The position numbers and the translations under genes are program-made. Below the pieces are notes generated by a model that saw nothing but the letters and a program-made list of their open reading frames with translations, did no database searches and had not been told where the DNA came from. DNA of 64,000 nt, from the NCBI GenBank assembly GCA_963575645.1, contig OY754467.1, forward strand, positions 37,755,108 through 37,819,107. Reading direction: 5' to 3'. The stretch is from Xanthostigma xanthostigma (taxonomy: Eukaryota > Arthropoda > Insecta > Raphidioptera > Raphidiidae). Below are positions 34,053-46,530 of the stretch, in pieces; within the stretch, counting starts at the first letter, position 1, and each line of letters opens with the position of its first letter.

Positions 34053-34269
34053 AGTATTTGTATTTCAAATACTTTTCTGGTATTTGTATTAAATACTTTT
34101 CTAGTATTTGTATTTCAAATACTTTTCTAGTATTTGTATTTCAAATACTTTTCTACTATTTGTATTTCAAATACTTTTCTAGTATTTGTATTTCAAATAC
34201 TTTTCCAGTATTTGTATTTTTATTTCCAATACTTTTCTAGTATTTGTGTTTGTATTTCAAATACTTTTA
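34053..34269. repeat. 26-bp minisatellite, about eight units
   Basis: The unit is AGTATTTGTATTTCAAATAC plus TTTTCT. Unit lengths by position: 26, 24, 26, 26, 26, 26, 32 and 31. Each unit contains AGTATTTG...CAAATACT, so each can fold on itself. The open frames across it are low-complexity and not called as genes. Confidence 0.9.
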
Positions 34270-35066
34270 AAACGTTTTTTTGTATCATGGTGGCCCATAG
34301 GATGGTTACGTAACTTGCGCCAGGAGCGCAAACCCAGGAAGACGCAATCAGCTATACGATTACGATTGTTTTATTTGAATATATCAATCAACAAAATTTT
34401 GGGTCGCGTTAAAAGAATCTTGCCAAGGGGCCGTTGAATCCTAGCAACGGCACTGGCATATTCATCTGAAAACGTCAATGTTAGAAAGCTTTGCTATCCT
34501 GTTTTTAGAACAGCTGATATTTTAAGTAAAGCCGCTGTGTTTTAAAAACCCAGGAGGCGTCGATGGTTGTAATATATAGAAAGGTTGGGCGTCCGTCGTC
34601 TGTGACGTAGCGACGCCAAGCGCCGTCCATCTAGCGGCGTAACGTTGAAATTCTTTTACCCGACATCATAGAAAACAGCTTTTATGTAGGAAACTTGGAT
34701 TAATCAATAACGTGGTTTTCGTACAGATGGAGCTAAAACGTTTTTACGAACCGTTTTCAGAGCTGTTTTGATTCACGTTAACAAAATATATTTAAATGAT
34801 TTCAGTTTTTATACAGGATGTTCTGGGAGGAATTTTCCATACTTCGGGGGTGTATTTATAAGCAAAATTAACGTAGGTTTGCTTCAGAAAGGTTAGCCTG
34901 TTTACGTAGAGAGGATTATGTAATAACCGCGAAGCACTCATTAGGAAAATTCGTTTTTATCTTCAAATACTATTAACTATAGAATGCAACAAAATTCATT
35001 ATTAATCGTGCTCAAAGATGTATTGAAGCTATGTGTGGTCAATTTCAAGTTTCAATTATTACTCCT
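34270..35066. other. Intergenic, one MITE-end-like stretch
   Basis: TATACAGGATGTTCTGGGAG at about 34814 resembles the TA-CAGGRTG start of the foldbacks at 24.4 and 32.4 kb, but no opposite end was found. Otherwise unremarkable. Confidence 0.4.
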
Positions 35067-35281
35067 TCCCGGTTCGGCTTCGCCCAAATAGATTGCCACC
35101 GTTTTTTCGTCGACTTACGGTTGCTAAATTGGTCTTCACGAAAAGCGTTTTTATTTTAACGCTATAATATGTAACCTAAGTCCATTCTAAACATTGGTGA
35201 TAAAATATTTGAAATCGGATGAGTAGTTTCGGAGACTACCACCTACATCCAAACTTAACGTCTTTACAATATTAGTATAGA
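35067..35281 (-). mobile_element. Helitron-like element, 3' clipped
   Basis: Minus strand start A^TCTATACTAATATTGTAAAG (35281); it ends GGGCGAAGCCGAACCGGGA without the CTAG. Same family as 47419-47662. Confidence 0.75.
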
Positions 35282-35413
35282 TATACCCGACCTCCCACCA
35301 CTATTCGTACCTGCGCTGCCACCATCATAGTAAAATGAAAACTGCATGTTTTTTACAATGGTGCATTGACGAAACATTTGTTTAAAATTATTCTTTATTT
35401 GTTTTCATCTCAG

Positions 35414-35548
35414 GCTAAAACAATGTTAAAAGTCACCAAGAGCTGCCTTTGCCGGAATTGGGAGCGGATCCAGGAAAAAACGTTTTTATTTATGTCAGCT
35501 TGCACGTTGCAGTGTCACAAAATCTGTGTTGATGATCCTGAGTTATAG
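35414..35548 (+). other. Possible exon relic, Cys/His-rich
   Basis: A good splice acceptor (TTCTTTATTTGTTTTCATCTCAG, 35391-35413) is followed by 44 open codons with CLCRNW and ACTLQCHKICVDD. The C-x3-C-H-x2-C pattern recalls the second half of C1-type zinc domains, but the spacing is wrong and no donor site follows before the stop at 35546. It may be a dead exon copy or chance. No gene is claimed. Confidence 0.2.
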
Positions 35549-36132
35549 ACGATCAAGGCAAGGGTGTAGATATAGAGGGTAAAGAGGGTAATTACCCTCC
35601 TCCAGGATCATAATAATAAAAAACTGAAAATAATACAAATACCTGGCTTTGGAAATACTTTTTGAAAAGGAATTAGTAAAATTAGTTTGGGAATTAACAT
35701 TTTGTTTGATACCTCCCTTCGTGTTCGTGAGTATACTTGTGTAATATTACTAAAATTTAAAAAATATTGATTTTTTTTTCTCCCCCCCCCCAGAAAAAAA
35801 TATCTACGCCCTTGACTCGAGGACTGAGTTATTAACGATAAAACAGTTTAGCGTCTATAATCTACAATCTCTTTCTCTCTCTTATGTAATGTAATGTATC
35901 ATTATCAATGTTCTTAATTCTGTAGATTTGTTTGAGTTATATTTTTCTACATAGGGTGGGGGACAGTGATTTTTAGAGATTTGTTTGGAAATAAGATTTT
36001 CTATTTTTACCAATTTTGGTACGGAGCACTAAAAACAAGAAATGACTGAAAGAAATCGTGTTAAAATAAATAAAATTGTCGACCAATAAAATCGTGTTAA
36101 AAGTTCATTTGCTTTAAAGTAGGTATATTGTG
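35549..36132. other. Intergenic, nothing recognised
   Basis: Contains a T9/C9 homopolymer junction near 35774-35791; no gene. Confidence 0.4.
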
Positions 36133-36276
36133 TATGTCGCCGGGATATTGTCAAATCCGTGATTTTGTAATTTCACTAGTGAAATTACAATATCACGATT
36201 GACAAAGATTCGTGATATTATAATTTCACTAAGTGAAATTATAATATCACGGGTTTGACAATATCCCGGCGACATA
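36133..36276. repeat. Nested palindrome
   Basis: Outer arms TATGTCGCCGGGATATTGTC and its inverse enclose two further palindromes (CACTAGTG and CACTAAGTG centres, each flanked by ATTTC/GAAAT and ATATCACG). The 144 bp can fold as one long stem or as a cruciform with two side hairpins. Confidence 0.85.
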
Positions 36277-36443
36277 TATATTCTATTTTTATATATTTCT
36301 ATATATTTTTTTGTGGATTGATGTTTATAAGTGCAATTTTAAGTCAGTTTCGGTACCACAGAACCCCTGATTCCAATACTGATAAAAGTTTTTTTTTTTT
36401 TAATTTTGAAAAAATTCTTCGGCAAAATCCATTACCATAACAA

Positions 36444-37127
36444 AAAAAAAACAGCCAATTGGTCGACGGGACCATTCCAACTTCAAAAATGTTGACATTT
36501 GATTATAATAAAGAAAATAAAATTTCTGATATCGTGTGAGGTGACGCGGGTAATTGCTAGTATTCAATATATTTGCTATTCGTTGCCATGGTTATACCTT
36601 CATAATATGTTCCACGTCATGTAAACATTAATCAAAGCATGCCGAACTGTTTATTTCTGACAGATCCATAAAACAAAAGAACGACTGATTTTTTTTATTT
36701 TCAAAATATTTCTGAAACTATAAAGTTTAGAAAAAAAATTTTTTAACGAAACTTTCTTGATAAATAGAATAATAAGCCGTTATGAAAAGTATACCATTAT
36801 TATATAAAAAACACCTTTTTAGCATATATCTCTTCTTTTCATGCGCCGATTTTCCTCAAAAACAATAGGGCTCTTCATATTTGCATACCAAACATCCTCC
36901 CAAAATTTGGTTTCAAACCGTTCATCCGTTTGACCTGTATCGTGTTCACAGACAAACAGATTAACAGACAAACGGACAAACAGACTAATAGACGCACAGA
37001 GTTTTTCCAAAAATATGTTTTTTTTGGATTCGGGGGACCTCAAAACGGAAAGATATTGTAAAATTTTTGAAAAGTGATTTTTGACCTTAACTAGTACCAT
37101 TCCCCACTTGTGGGTTGGAATGGTAAA
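36444..37127 (-). mobile_element. Dispersed element F, copy 2
   Basis: A full-length relative of 23223-23875 in the opposite orientation. It ends with the hairpin ACCATTCCCCACTTGTGGGT then TGGAATGGT. Non-coding. Confidence 0.7.
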
Positions 37128-37955
37128 ACAATATACATGTATAAAACTGATGAAAGGTGTTCTACAGTATCTAAAAATCTACAATGAAAGAAAATTAATG
37201 ATAGGCATTACGTTACAGTTTTATACTTATCACATCAATTATATTTAATCCAAATTACAACCTTTACCTATATCGGGATCTTGTATTAGGTCTCCCCATC
37301 AAACTGCCTAGGATATGAGTTTCGTGATTCCCATAAATTAATTATATAGGACATTTTTATTATTCCTTAAATTAATTTATTTTCCAATTATCCTAAAGGT
37401 TATAATAAACCGAAGCAACATGAATAATGCATTGTTTGAATTTTTTTATAGAAGTCATCAGTTGTCTTTTTATAAATACTATTTTGCCGTGTTTCATTGA
37501 AACTCTGCTCCGTTGTTTTTTTTTTTCAATTTATGGCTTGCAAGTTGCACGCACACATCAATCTGTTTTGCCTGATTCAAAGCTATTAAGCAAAACTACA
37601 TCAATATATCTGAACTGTTTTTAATCTAATCTAATAACAACTCACAGCTATGTTTGTTATCGTGGTTTGAATTGTTTGAGCCGGAACACTGTTGTAAATC
37701 TTAAACGCAGATCCTTTTCTTTTCCCCAAGGTCCACCAGAGATAATGTAAATCATACCCGTCCCCCACATTAAAACTGTGTCGATTGTGTTATGTTGTGA
37801 AGTAATAAGCAGAGGCTAAACACACGTCAAGCCTAGCCTAATAACGATTCACCACTTCACCACTGGCATTGATCGTCAAATGTTCGAAGACTGGTCGAAG
37901 AAAATGACCAGGTTCCAAACCCAGTGAAGGGTGCCGTCTTGTTTGACGATTTTCC
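37128..37955. other. Intergenic, nothing recognised
   Basis: No gene or repeat identified. Confidence 0.4.
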
Positions 37956-38176
37956 AATTCGGCACCCAAAGGAATGGTGAGACCTCTGGTGAGAAATGCG
38001 CCGACCTGTCCTAAGGGAGATTTTTGACAGGTAAATATTGATTTAGAATAGCCTCCATCATGCTTTTCTAAATCAATGTTTACCTTATGCCTCCATAGTT
38101 TACCTGTCAAAAACCCCCCTTAGGACAGTTCGGCGCATTTCTCACTAGAGGTCTCACCATTCCTTTGGGTTCCGAA
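37956..38176. repeat. Inverted repeat, about 90-bp arms
   Basis: AATTCGGCACCCAAAGGAAT...GGTGAGACCTC... is matched inverted by GAGGTCTCACCATTCCTTTG...CCGAAT, and the arms continue through GACAGGTAAAYATTGATTTAG. The small loop is near 38057. Confidence 0.8.
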
Positions 38177-38207
38177 TGGGTCTGGCTACATATTCGGAAA
38201 TATACAG

Positions 38208-38653
38208 CTATACTAATATTATAAAGGGGTAAAGTTTGTAAGTTTGGATGTAGGAGGTAATATCCGAAACTATTCATCCGATTTCAAAAATGTTTTCACC
38301 AATATTTAGAATGGACCTTCAGGATGGATACAGGCTATATATTATGATGAAGGAAGGTTTTGGTTGAGGATCATAAATAAATAAGCTTTACCAATGTTTT
38401 GCTAGTGGCCAACGTTTCGAAAAATTTTTAATTTTTTTTTTTTTTAATTTTTAAAGCTTATTTATTTATGATCCTCAACCAAAACCTTCCTTCATCGTAA
38501 CATTCTATTGGATCAACACTACTTTATGCTGAAGCTATATATTATCGCGTTTAAATAAAAGCGCTTTTCGTAAAGATCAATTTTGCAACGCAAATCGACA
38601 AAAAAAAACGGTAGCAATCTACAAATTCGGGAGAAGCCGAACTGGGCCGCTAG
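38208..38653 (+). mobile_element. Helitron-like element split by a foldback
   Basis: It starts at CTATACTAATATTATAAAGG (the T of the TC is changed to G) and ends GAACTGGGCCGCTAG^T (CTAG 38650-38653). A 188-bp foldback interrupts it. Confidence 0.75.
38346..38533 (-). mobile_element. Small foldback insertion M3 with 12-bp target repeat
   Basis: GCTATATATTAT occurs on both sides (38334-38345, 38534-38545); the uninterrupted Helitron text at 8.97 kb confirms the joint. Arms GAAGGAAGGTTTTGGTTGAG and inverse. The minus strand has GAAACGTTGGCCACTAGC (as in M2), but the CTGANGA box has been replaced by an A/T run. Confidence 0.75.
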
Positions 38654-39470
38654 TTTTAAATGAAACGTCGAAACCTCGTATACTGTCAATGCAAACGCTT
38701 CGCATAGGGCGGCCATATTTAATATTTTGAAATAGCTTTCTTGAATATATTTTGTTTTTTCAACAGTCTGGTTCTGGTATAGTGAAGTGTCCCCCTTCCC
38801 TATAGAGTTCAACATCGATCAGAACCTAGATGTTTTTGTAATAAACGAATCGCATTAGTACAAACACCTCTTTGCGAAATGCACCGAAAAAATTAGTCAG
38901 TGCTTCTATGTCTTTAATATTCGCTGGGTGCGTGACGGCAGCACCGCCTACCGTCCATAATTTTTCATGCTCTTGTGTCAAATGGGTATTTTTCAAATAA
39001 CTGTAATAATAATTAAATGAAACCTTTAATAATCTAAATTTGTATACCCAGTAATGAATATATAGTGTTTGTGTTGTTACAGAATGCAAAAAAAATATTA
39101 TTCGACGTTTACTTCCACGAAGACTGCCAGCGCCGCGAGCGGGCAATAAAGTAGGACTGAACTGCCTTGTAATAACGGTTTTAAACCGCGAACCTTCTTA
39201 ATAAACGATATGGTAGGGAGTGCGACGGCCACATGAAATTATACTCTATAACCGTTGCATAATTATTTGCTTGTTTAGTTCACAGCTCACGCTGCGATCG
39301 ATTCAATTGTCCTCACTCTATACTCTGCACCCGGCCAATAACTCAGTCATTATTTGCAATTTCAAAAGAAACGCAACTAAGGAAATTTAATTATTTTGTT
39401 AAATTATAATATTTTCTATTATCCATTCGAACAGTAAAGTTTTAATTTAAACTTTACTGTGCATAATATA
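38654..39470. other. Intergenic, one small hairpin
   Basis: ACAGTAAAGT...ACTTTACTGT (about 39430-39460) is a short hairpin next to the following foldback. No gene. Confidence 0.4.
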
Positions 39471-40303
39471 CCAAGATCCCAAACCCGCCAGACCTACGTC
39501 ATTTCAGTACCTACTGCTAAGATTTTATCAGTAATGATTAAATTTTCCAATGCCCATTTTCTAGCTTGAAAGCGAGGGCCTTTAAGAGATAACAGGTTCT
39601 AAAAGGTACATAAAACACGTGCTTCCCTACGTACGCAATGATATGCATTCAAAGAGTGCGAGTGAGAGCATTAGAAGATTTTTTTTTTGACAACTGCATG
39701 AAATGTAGGTTTTTTATTTGTATACACACAGAGTAGTCCATGAGTTTAAAAGAAAAACTCCATGGAAACAAATAAAAACCTATATTTCATAAAGCTGTCA
39801 AAAAATAAAATCCAATTCATTTCGTTACTCGCATGTTTCGTATCCATGTCAGTTCGATTCGTTTGATACGGTTATACGAACACAATGTGTTATATTTATA
39901 AGTATTCATAAAGTACGAAGTCATGACTCATGTCGTATCACATATGCGACGCGCTTTGGTGCGAAGCTACATGCTTATTGCTTGATGCTATTAAGTACAC
40001 TATTGTATGTCGTATCAAAAGCACTGAGTAACGTAACGATACGAAAGTAACGGGTACTGGTTCTTTAAGTAACGAATACATACGGGTACACAATTTCTCG
40101 TTACTTTTACAGCTCTAATGCATAATACTATTGCGTACGTAGGTAAGCACGTGTTTTATGTACCTTTAGAACCTTTTATCTCTAAAAGGCACCCGCTTTC
40201 AACCTACCCAATTCGAATACGTTTTTAACGAAATGTTGTACATTTATTGATAAAATCTTTGCAGTACTGAAATAACGTAGGTCTGGCGGGTTTGGGATCT
40301 TGG
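39471..40303. mobile_element. 833-bp foldback, family J copy 1
   Basis: Ends CCAAGATCCCAAACCCGCCA and inverse TGGCGGGTTTGGGATCTTGG; arms about 170 bp. A second inverted pair lies inside (about 39655-39835). Related to 43417-43840. Non-coding. Confidence 0.75.
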
Positions 40304-43300
40304 TCTATAAAATAAGTTGATTTTTTATATAAAAAAATATTCCTTCGTGGTTCAATTCAGCTGCGGTATAAAGTAGCTCCGAGCTATGTCGACAGATCGT
40401 CGACAAAGATGATGAAGTTTGCCTTCCTCATTTTATGTCGTGAAATATTCTAACATTCGAACATACGTAAAAGAAAATCAATGTCTATTGTTAGCGAGTC
40501 TCAAGGTAATATAGAGAATTAATAAAACGAAACGGAGAATAGAACGGGAATTCTGGATAATAAGTAGACTGCGCTGTATAATAATAATAAGCCCGAGCGT
40601 TGACGCGGAGTCGGTATCCTGTCAATTTTCGTCGCAAGACAATTAATCGCACGACAACCCATAGTCGTCAATTCGTTGCACGACTTAATAAGTCATTTAT
40701 GATACTCGAATCTTTGATTTTTTTTTGGATTTTATGATTAGGAGCCAATTTTACTTACTAAATCTTTGAGATTTTTATTGTAATCGGAGAATCAGTTAAG
40801 GTAGTTCACTCGTGAAACGGGTTTTTCTTAGGAATTTAATACAGTTGAAGTATAAGGTTAATAAAAGTGCCTTATATTTAATTTAAAAAAATACATTTTT
40901 TTCACCGACTGTAAAACGTAATTAACAATCAAAATGTGCATAATTAACATGCTGGAGGTATAACACGTATAAAGAAAACGATTACATTCCAGAATATCTC
41001 GAAAACGGTTCTTAGTATATTTCTTAAAAACTAATGCATTGTAAATTCAAAAATCATAAATTTCTTGACAAAAAACTGAATTTTTTTACCGATATGTTAA
41101 AAAATTATAGATTTATCCCGCGATACTTTGCAAATCTAGTAACACAGATAGCATCGAACAACTGATATAATATTAAATTGAAAGTTACATAATGCTTGTC
41201 GATACTTTGAACATAATAAAAAAGGTCATAATAATCGTTGTCGCAGTATTTGTTAAACTTTTGAAATGACAAATTGTAATCTAGTGGTTTTGATTAATTA
41301 TTATTTTATTTGAATTTGTTGTGTCTGTTATTACTGTGTTGTGGTATAAAGATATCAACTATTGATATATTGTACGTAATTTATTTTCTTTAACTTTATC
41401 AGTTTGTTATTTTTGCTTTTTATAAACAGTCAAAATAGTTTGATCTAAAAATAAAATCTTCCAAAGACTATGATTTTATAAAGTTTGCTCTTTAGTTTTA
41501 TATTAAAAGACATAAATTTTGTTTCAGGATTCTAGCCTATCTTTTTGGAATTAATACATGTCAGAGCAGATGGCGTGAAATTTTTTTCGACTGGTGAGTA
41601 TAAATTTTTGTTATAATTGGTTGTGTGAATTATTTTATTTTTGTAAAAAGATAACTTAAAAAATTTAAATTCTAATTACAAATTACAATATTGATATCTA
41701 TTATATAAATCAGCAAATCATTTTAAAACTGTGCTAATATTTGAACGATTCAGAACCCGCCAATTTCGTAACGAATTTACTTTGAAAGGTAAGTTCAGTC
41801 TTCTTGCTGCTTGTACGTAGACTGCAGACGCCTTGTTCGATAGGTGGTCAACTTTGAATTAATTATAATATTTTATTTACTGATATAAAAACGGAAAAAT
41901 GCGGACAAATAGTTTTTTTCCCGTATTAATCTATTTCAATAAACATTGAAAAATGTGGACATACCCAAGTTTAGAATTTTTTTTCAGTGTTAAAAAATCA
42001 TTCCTTAGAGCAGGATTTCCTATGCTTATTTTGTCGGGGAACCCCTCTCTGAACATCCAATTCTAGCGGAACTACGTTAACTGTATTATATGAAACTCTT
42101 TTCTAATTTTAATAGAACCTCTTTAAATATAGACAGAAAAAAAGTCAACGATCACTAAGCACGAATATTTGTGCTTCCTGAATACAAACATTCACTAATC
42201 GACCTTTCAGAATAGAAGATCATATTTAACCAAAAAAAGTTGTCTTAAACCATTTTGTTCATATGTCTGGCTTTTATTGTGCTCGCTGAATTTTTAAGGA
42301 GGTTGATGCGTTACAGTCCCAAACAAAAGTAAGTCGAATTCTAAATGGGAATTTTTCCATAATACATTTTTACAAAAGGTTATAAGTCGATGATACCAAT
42401 AAATTATTGTCATAAAGGCATAAATAAATCATTTTTTTTTTATTAATTAATTATTTCAGTATTTTACTTAATGGACTAACTTTTGAATTTTTTGTACAAA
42501 GTTAGGTTAGAAAAAATAAATTTACGTAAATATCTGTATTTTACATATTTTTTGCAGTAAATAATTAAAATAAGAAATTAGAAGTAATAAAAATTAAAAT
42601 TAAATCATTAATAAGTTGAAAATTCAGTTAAAATTATCAAGAATAAAAGTCCATAATCGAAAAGTGCTAAGGTTTAATAATTTTTTTATTGATTAAAAAT
42701 CTCCTAATTAAATTGGAAAAAATATTAAAATATGCGTAAGACATCGATGCTTTACATAGTTAGTTTTCGGAACTGCTAACATTATTTGGTTATTTGCAAA
42801 AAATTAAAATGTACCGTTTGCATGCTAGGTTAACATATTTTCCATAAGACTACATGTAAAAGTTTTTTTTTAATTTTTAACTTTATAAATCTCCTAATGA
42901 TTTTGGATTTTTTACAGAAAATTTTGTTTTAAAAAATCTATCAAAAAAACTTTATTTCAGATTTTTTTCATTATCTTCGTAAAATGGCTCAACCTCCTTA
43001 AAGTAAAATTTTTGTGCATTGTCGTAAATACATTTCACTAATAAAATTAATAAATTATTGAAAATATGAATAGTAATCAATTAAATTATAATAAAATGAA
43101 AACTTCGTAAAAAAATTTTATTTTAAGAACTTGTTATTAGACCTTCGATTGCGATATCGATAGGAAAAATATGTTTGTTACTGAGCATTCAATTTTATGA
43201 ACGGTTCCTTCAGGACTGCGCCAAGGAATATTATTATTATTATTGTTATTGCTGCTCTGGTGCAAAGTTGTAACTACTTTTTTTCCATAGTCGTCGACTA

Positions 43301-43416
43301 CGGAATTACAAACGCTAAGCTGTTTGGAGGTTTACATTTAAAATGCGAGTTAAAGTCACAGAACTATTTAAAATCAGTCCGCGGAACAGTGACTAGTCAG
43401 TGATATACGATATTAG
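40304..43416. other. Long AT-rich intergenic stretch
   Basis: About 3.1 kb with no gene-like frame, no clear repeat and no structural RNA that I could support. It could be intronic, but no splice-bounded coding exon is visible. Confidence 0.5.
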
Positions 43417-43682
43417 ATCAAGATCCCAGACCCGCCAAAACTACGTCATTTCAGTACTGCTAAGATTTTATCAGTAAATGTACAATATTTAGTTAAAAAC
43501 GTATGCCAGTTTGCTAGCTTGAAAGCCGGAGCTTTTTAAAGATAACAGGTTCTAAAGGTATATAAAACACGTGCTTATGAGTGCGAGTGAGAGAATTAGA
43601 TGATTTTTTTGACAGCTGCATGAAATATTTATTTTTGTTTATTTGTTTTCATGGAGTTTTTCTGTCTGAAACTCATGGACTA

Positions 43683-43730
<48 letters not shown>

Positions 43731-43840
43731 GTGTGTGTGTGTGGATGGGTGTGTAAAAAAATAAAAAATCCAAATTTCATGATCCTGTCAAAAAAATCAT
43801 CTAATGCTCACACTCGCACTCGTATGCATGAATAATTTTT
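43417..43840. repeat. Family J copy 2, half element
   Basis: It begins ATCAAGATCCCAGACCCGCC like copy 1 and contains the inner inverted pair GAGTGCGAGTGAGAG...ATCATCTAATGCTCACACTC (43577-43821), but the outer right arm is missing. The inner loop has expanded into microsatellites. Confidence 0.7.
43683..43742. repeat. (TC)n and (TG)n microsatellite
   Basis: About 20 TC units, then a TG run, in the loop of the inner hairpin. Confidence 0.9.
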
Positions 43841-44528
43841 GATTGCTTGTTATTTTCTACGTTTTAGATCAATCTTTTTAAAATAGCTTTATTTTTAACA
43901 CGCTTATAGTTTGACCTGTATGTACCTATGTATGTATGCAAAGGAATATTTTAGCGTAATTTTCAGCAATTTCAGGAATTTTAACTTAAATAGCTACCAA
44001 TGAAATAATTATAACATTTAATATGAAGCACCCCACGCTTTTTACTATAATTGAATTATTTTGTTAATAATTATTTTCTCCTTTTTAGTTCGGTTTGCTA
44101 TTAAAGCGTGTTTTTTTAGTTTTTTTAAACTATAATTTCTTCTGTACGTATAAATTATAAAATTCAACGTCACCCCATTTAAAACTGGGTAACGCGACTC
44201 TGGTTTCACTTTAAAAAAAAACGGTAGTTTGTATATGAAATGTATATAAAATGAAGAATTTACGCATATGCGATAGTAGGTAGAAAAGGAGAAAGAGGAA
44301 ATAACTGCGTTTCCAAATAATGGTGGGGTGGTTTTGAAGTTTACGTGAGGAATTAGTTATGATTGTATCCGTGTGCGCTGCGTCTGTTGGTCCCAAGAAT
44401 ACGTCGGTGAATGTTACCGACGGTACCCAATATGGACGTCTAGACCAGCGTTTCTCAACGGAGGGTTCGCTAGCAAAACAGTAGCAATAAAAGAAGTTAA
44501 TAATCTCAAATCCTGTCTAGTTAGTGTT
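43841..44528. other. Intergenic with a fragment of the 48-kb foldback
   Basis: About 44045-44130 resembles 48370-48460 (TTTTTAGTTCGGTTTGCTAT; AGTTTTTTTAAACT). Otherwise nothing. Confidence 0.45.
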
Positions 44529-45052
44529 AGGCTAGACGGCGAGAAGTTTTGGGTGTATTTTTCGGGCACAGGCGAGATTATTGTTAGATTCGTTTCGTTT
44601 TAGGATGTAGTTCAACCCCCTAAGTTTGCTTTCAAATTGTTGGTGTGCTTGATTTAATAGTTAACAATTAGTGACGAAAATAGTGTTTTTTTCTCTATTT
44701 CCTTTAATATCTCCGTCCCTCTTGACTTTTAGTATAGCATATGCATTAAGAAAGTTGTTCCTTATGAAATTTCCTAAAAAATGAGTACAATTGTTAACTT
44801 GCAAATAGCCTCAAAAGTTAAAAAAACACGTTTTTTTCACTATTTTTTTACTAAAAAATGACCGCACATAGATAGCTGAAAATTCTCAAAAATGATGTTT
44901 ATGTTGACCCAAACATGCATGAATAATTTTAGCGTCATCGGTCAATTACTTCTTGAGTAATTAACGATCACTTTTTTTTGTTTCCTTAATTGCAAATTGT
45001 GCCATTTTTTTCACAAACTTTTTAATGTTTTTACCTCCTCGCCGTCTAGCCT
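44529..45052. repeat. 524-bp unit with short inverted ends
   Basis: AGGCTAGACGGCGAG (44529-44543) and CTCGCCGTCTAGCCT (45038-45052) are perfect inverse copies. The interior is AT-rich and empty. Likely a MITE; superfamily unknown. Confidence 0.6.
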
Positions 45053-45375
45053 ATGTGTACAAGGTCTGTACAGTCAAGCAACTGCGCCTGCGCAGAATTG
45101 CATTTCGTTTACATACTTCCGTTGCAACGAATTAGGTTAATACCGCCGTGTATTGTAATTGTAAACAAAGTTTTGTTACATTGTAAAGCAGTAACTTTTA
45201 AAAAAAACGGATTCCACTTAAGGCGGTACAAAGAGTTTAGCTTCTAGGTCTACCTGAATCGTGTTTAGCCTCTTCGGACCTGAATTTTATATTTTCGAAA
45301 AACAAAATATATCTTACGGTGTTGGGCTTATTTAGGGTGTAATTAAGGTATATTCAGCGAAAAATCAAATTTAAC
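45053..45375. other. Intergenic, nothing recognised
   Basis: No gene or repeat identified. Confidence 0.35.
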
Positions 45376-45654
45376 TATTATTTTCCATTTAAAGTCCGTA
45401 ATATTTATTTTAAATAATTATGAATAACGGGAATGCGCACACATAGGTATAATTCTTTTCTTTTTATTTCTTACGTTTCATCAATAATATTGACTTTGTC
45501 AAAGCTCAGAAAAACAATTTTTAAATTAGAATTAGTTTAATTTTTTTTTTTTTGAGCTTTGACAAAGTCGATATTTTTGATGAAACGTAAGCAATAAAAA
45601 GAAAAGAATTATACCTATGTGTCCGCATTCCCGTTATTCATAATTATTTAAACT
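45376..45654 (+). mobile_element. Small foldback insertion M4
   Basis: Arms of about 100 bp (AATTATGAATAACGGGAATG... and inverse; 45409-45652). Possible 9-bp duplication AAATTTAAC (45367-45375, 45655-45663). At 45556-45592 the plus strand reads GCTT, TGACAAAG, a hairpin, GAAACG, T, AAGC, the same layout as M1 and M2 with a different closing stem. The left arm carries a second, inverted copy. Confidence 0.65.
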
Positions 45655-46530
45655 AAATTTAACCTTTACAGAATTTTGGAAAATCCTATGTTCATTGAAA
45701 TGGATAACATATAGGTAAAAAAAATACATTTTTTACGGTAATCACTAGCATAGAACGTTTAATTACTTTTTAAGTATAAGTAATTAGTAAAGTTAACATC
45801 ATGAAATTAAAATAAATCTCCGCACAAGAAAAATAGATTACATCATGAAAATGCGTAAGTTATACTAAGTAATACATAATCATGATGTACACTTTTACCA
45901 ACTTTACGTGAACCCATGACTGCGGTCAACACATGACTCTATATTTCCACCTACCCACATAGTATTTCGTTGTTTTGTTTGGCATGCTTAAATCTCAGAT
46001 AAGCCCCAAGCACAGTGAAATGTTTATATTTGATATTTAATTACACGCGTTAGAATAGTATCTCCATTGAAATGACCACCAGGGCCGAAGGGGTTAAACA
46101 GTTTGAGAAACGCTGATAAACGAGACGGGAAAGTTGTATTCACGCACCGTACACACTCACAATATGCTCGATGCGATCGATTCGAAACATGACATGTGTG
46201 GATAAAGAAATGTGCACATTCTTACAGCGCGTAAAAACATCTTTATAGACGTAATGATAGACCCGGTGGGAGAAGGGACACAGCTCTATATGCCTATATA
46301 GTAGAGCATGCTTACATTCAGAGAAGGACAACTGACATCATCATGCGCACAGATTAATTTGTCTTCACATCCGTCTATTCTACCTGGGAAGGGGTGAGTA
46401 GACGAGCTGTCATTGTTCACCGTTTATATATACAGAATCTGTTTTACGTACACCACCGATGGTTTGTCCCACCAATTTTTCCGTTACGGTTAGATTATCT
46501 CCACATTTTTAGGGTTGAATTCTACTAGTA
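45655..46530. other. Intergenic, nothing recognised
   Basis: No gene or repeat identified. Confidence 0.4.

Noticed and set aside
34058-34240. Open frame rich in F, V, I and S with a membrane-protein look
   Set aside because: It is the translation of the 26-bp minisatellite.
43577-43840. Frame over the TC/TG tract
   Set aside because: Simple-sequence translation within a hairpin loop.
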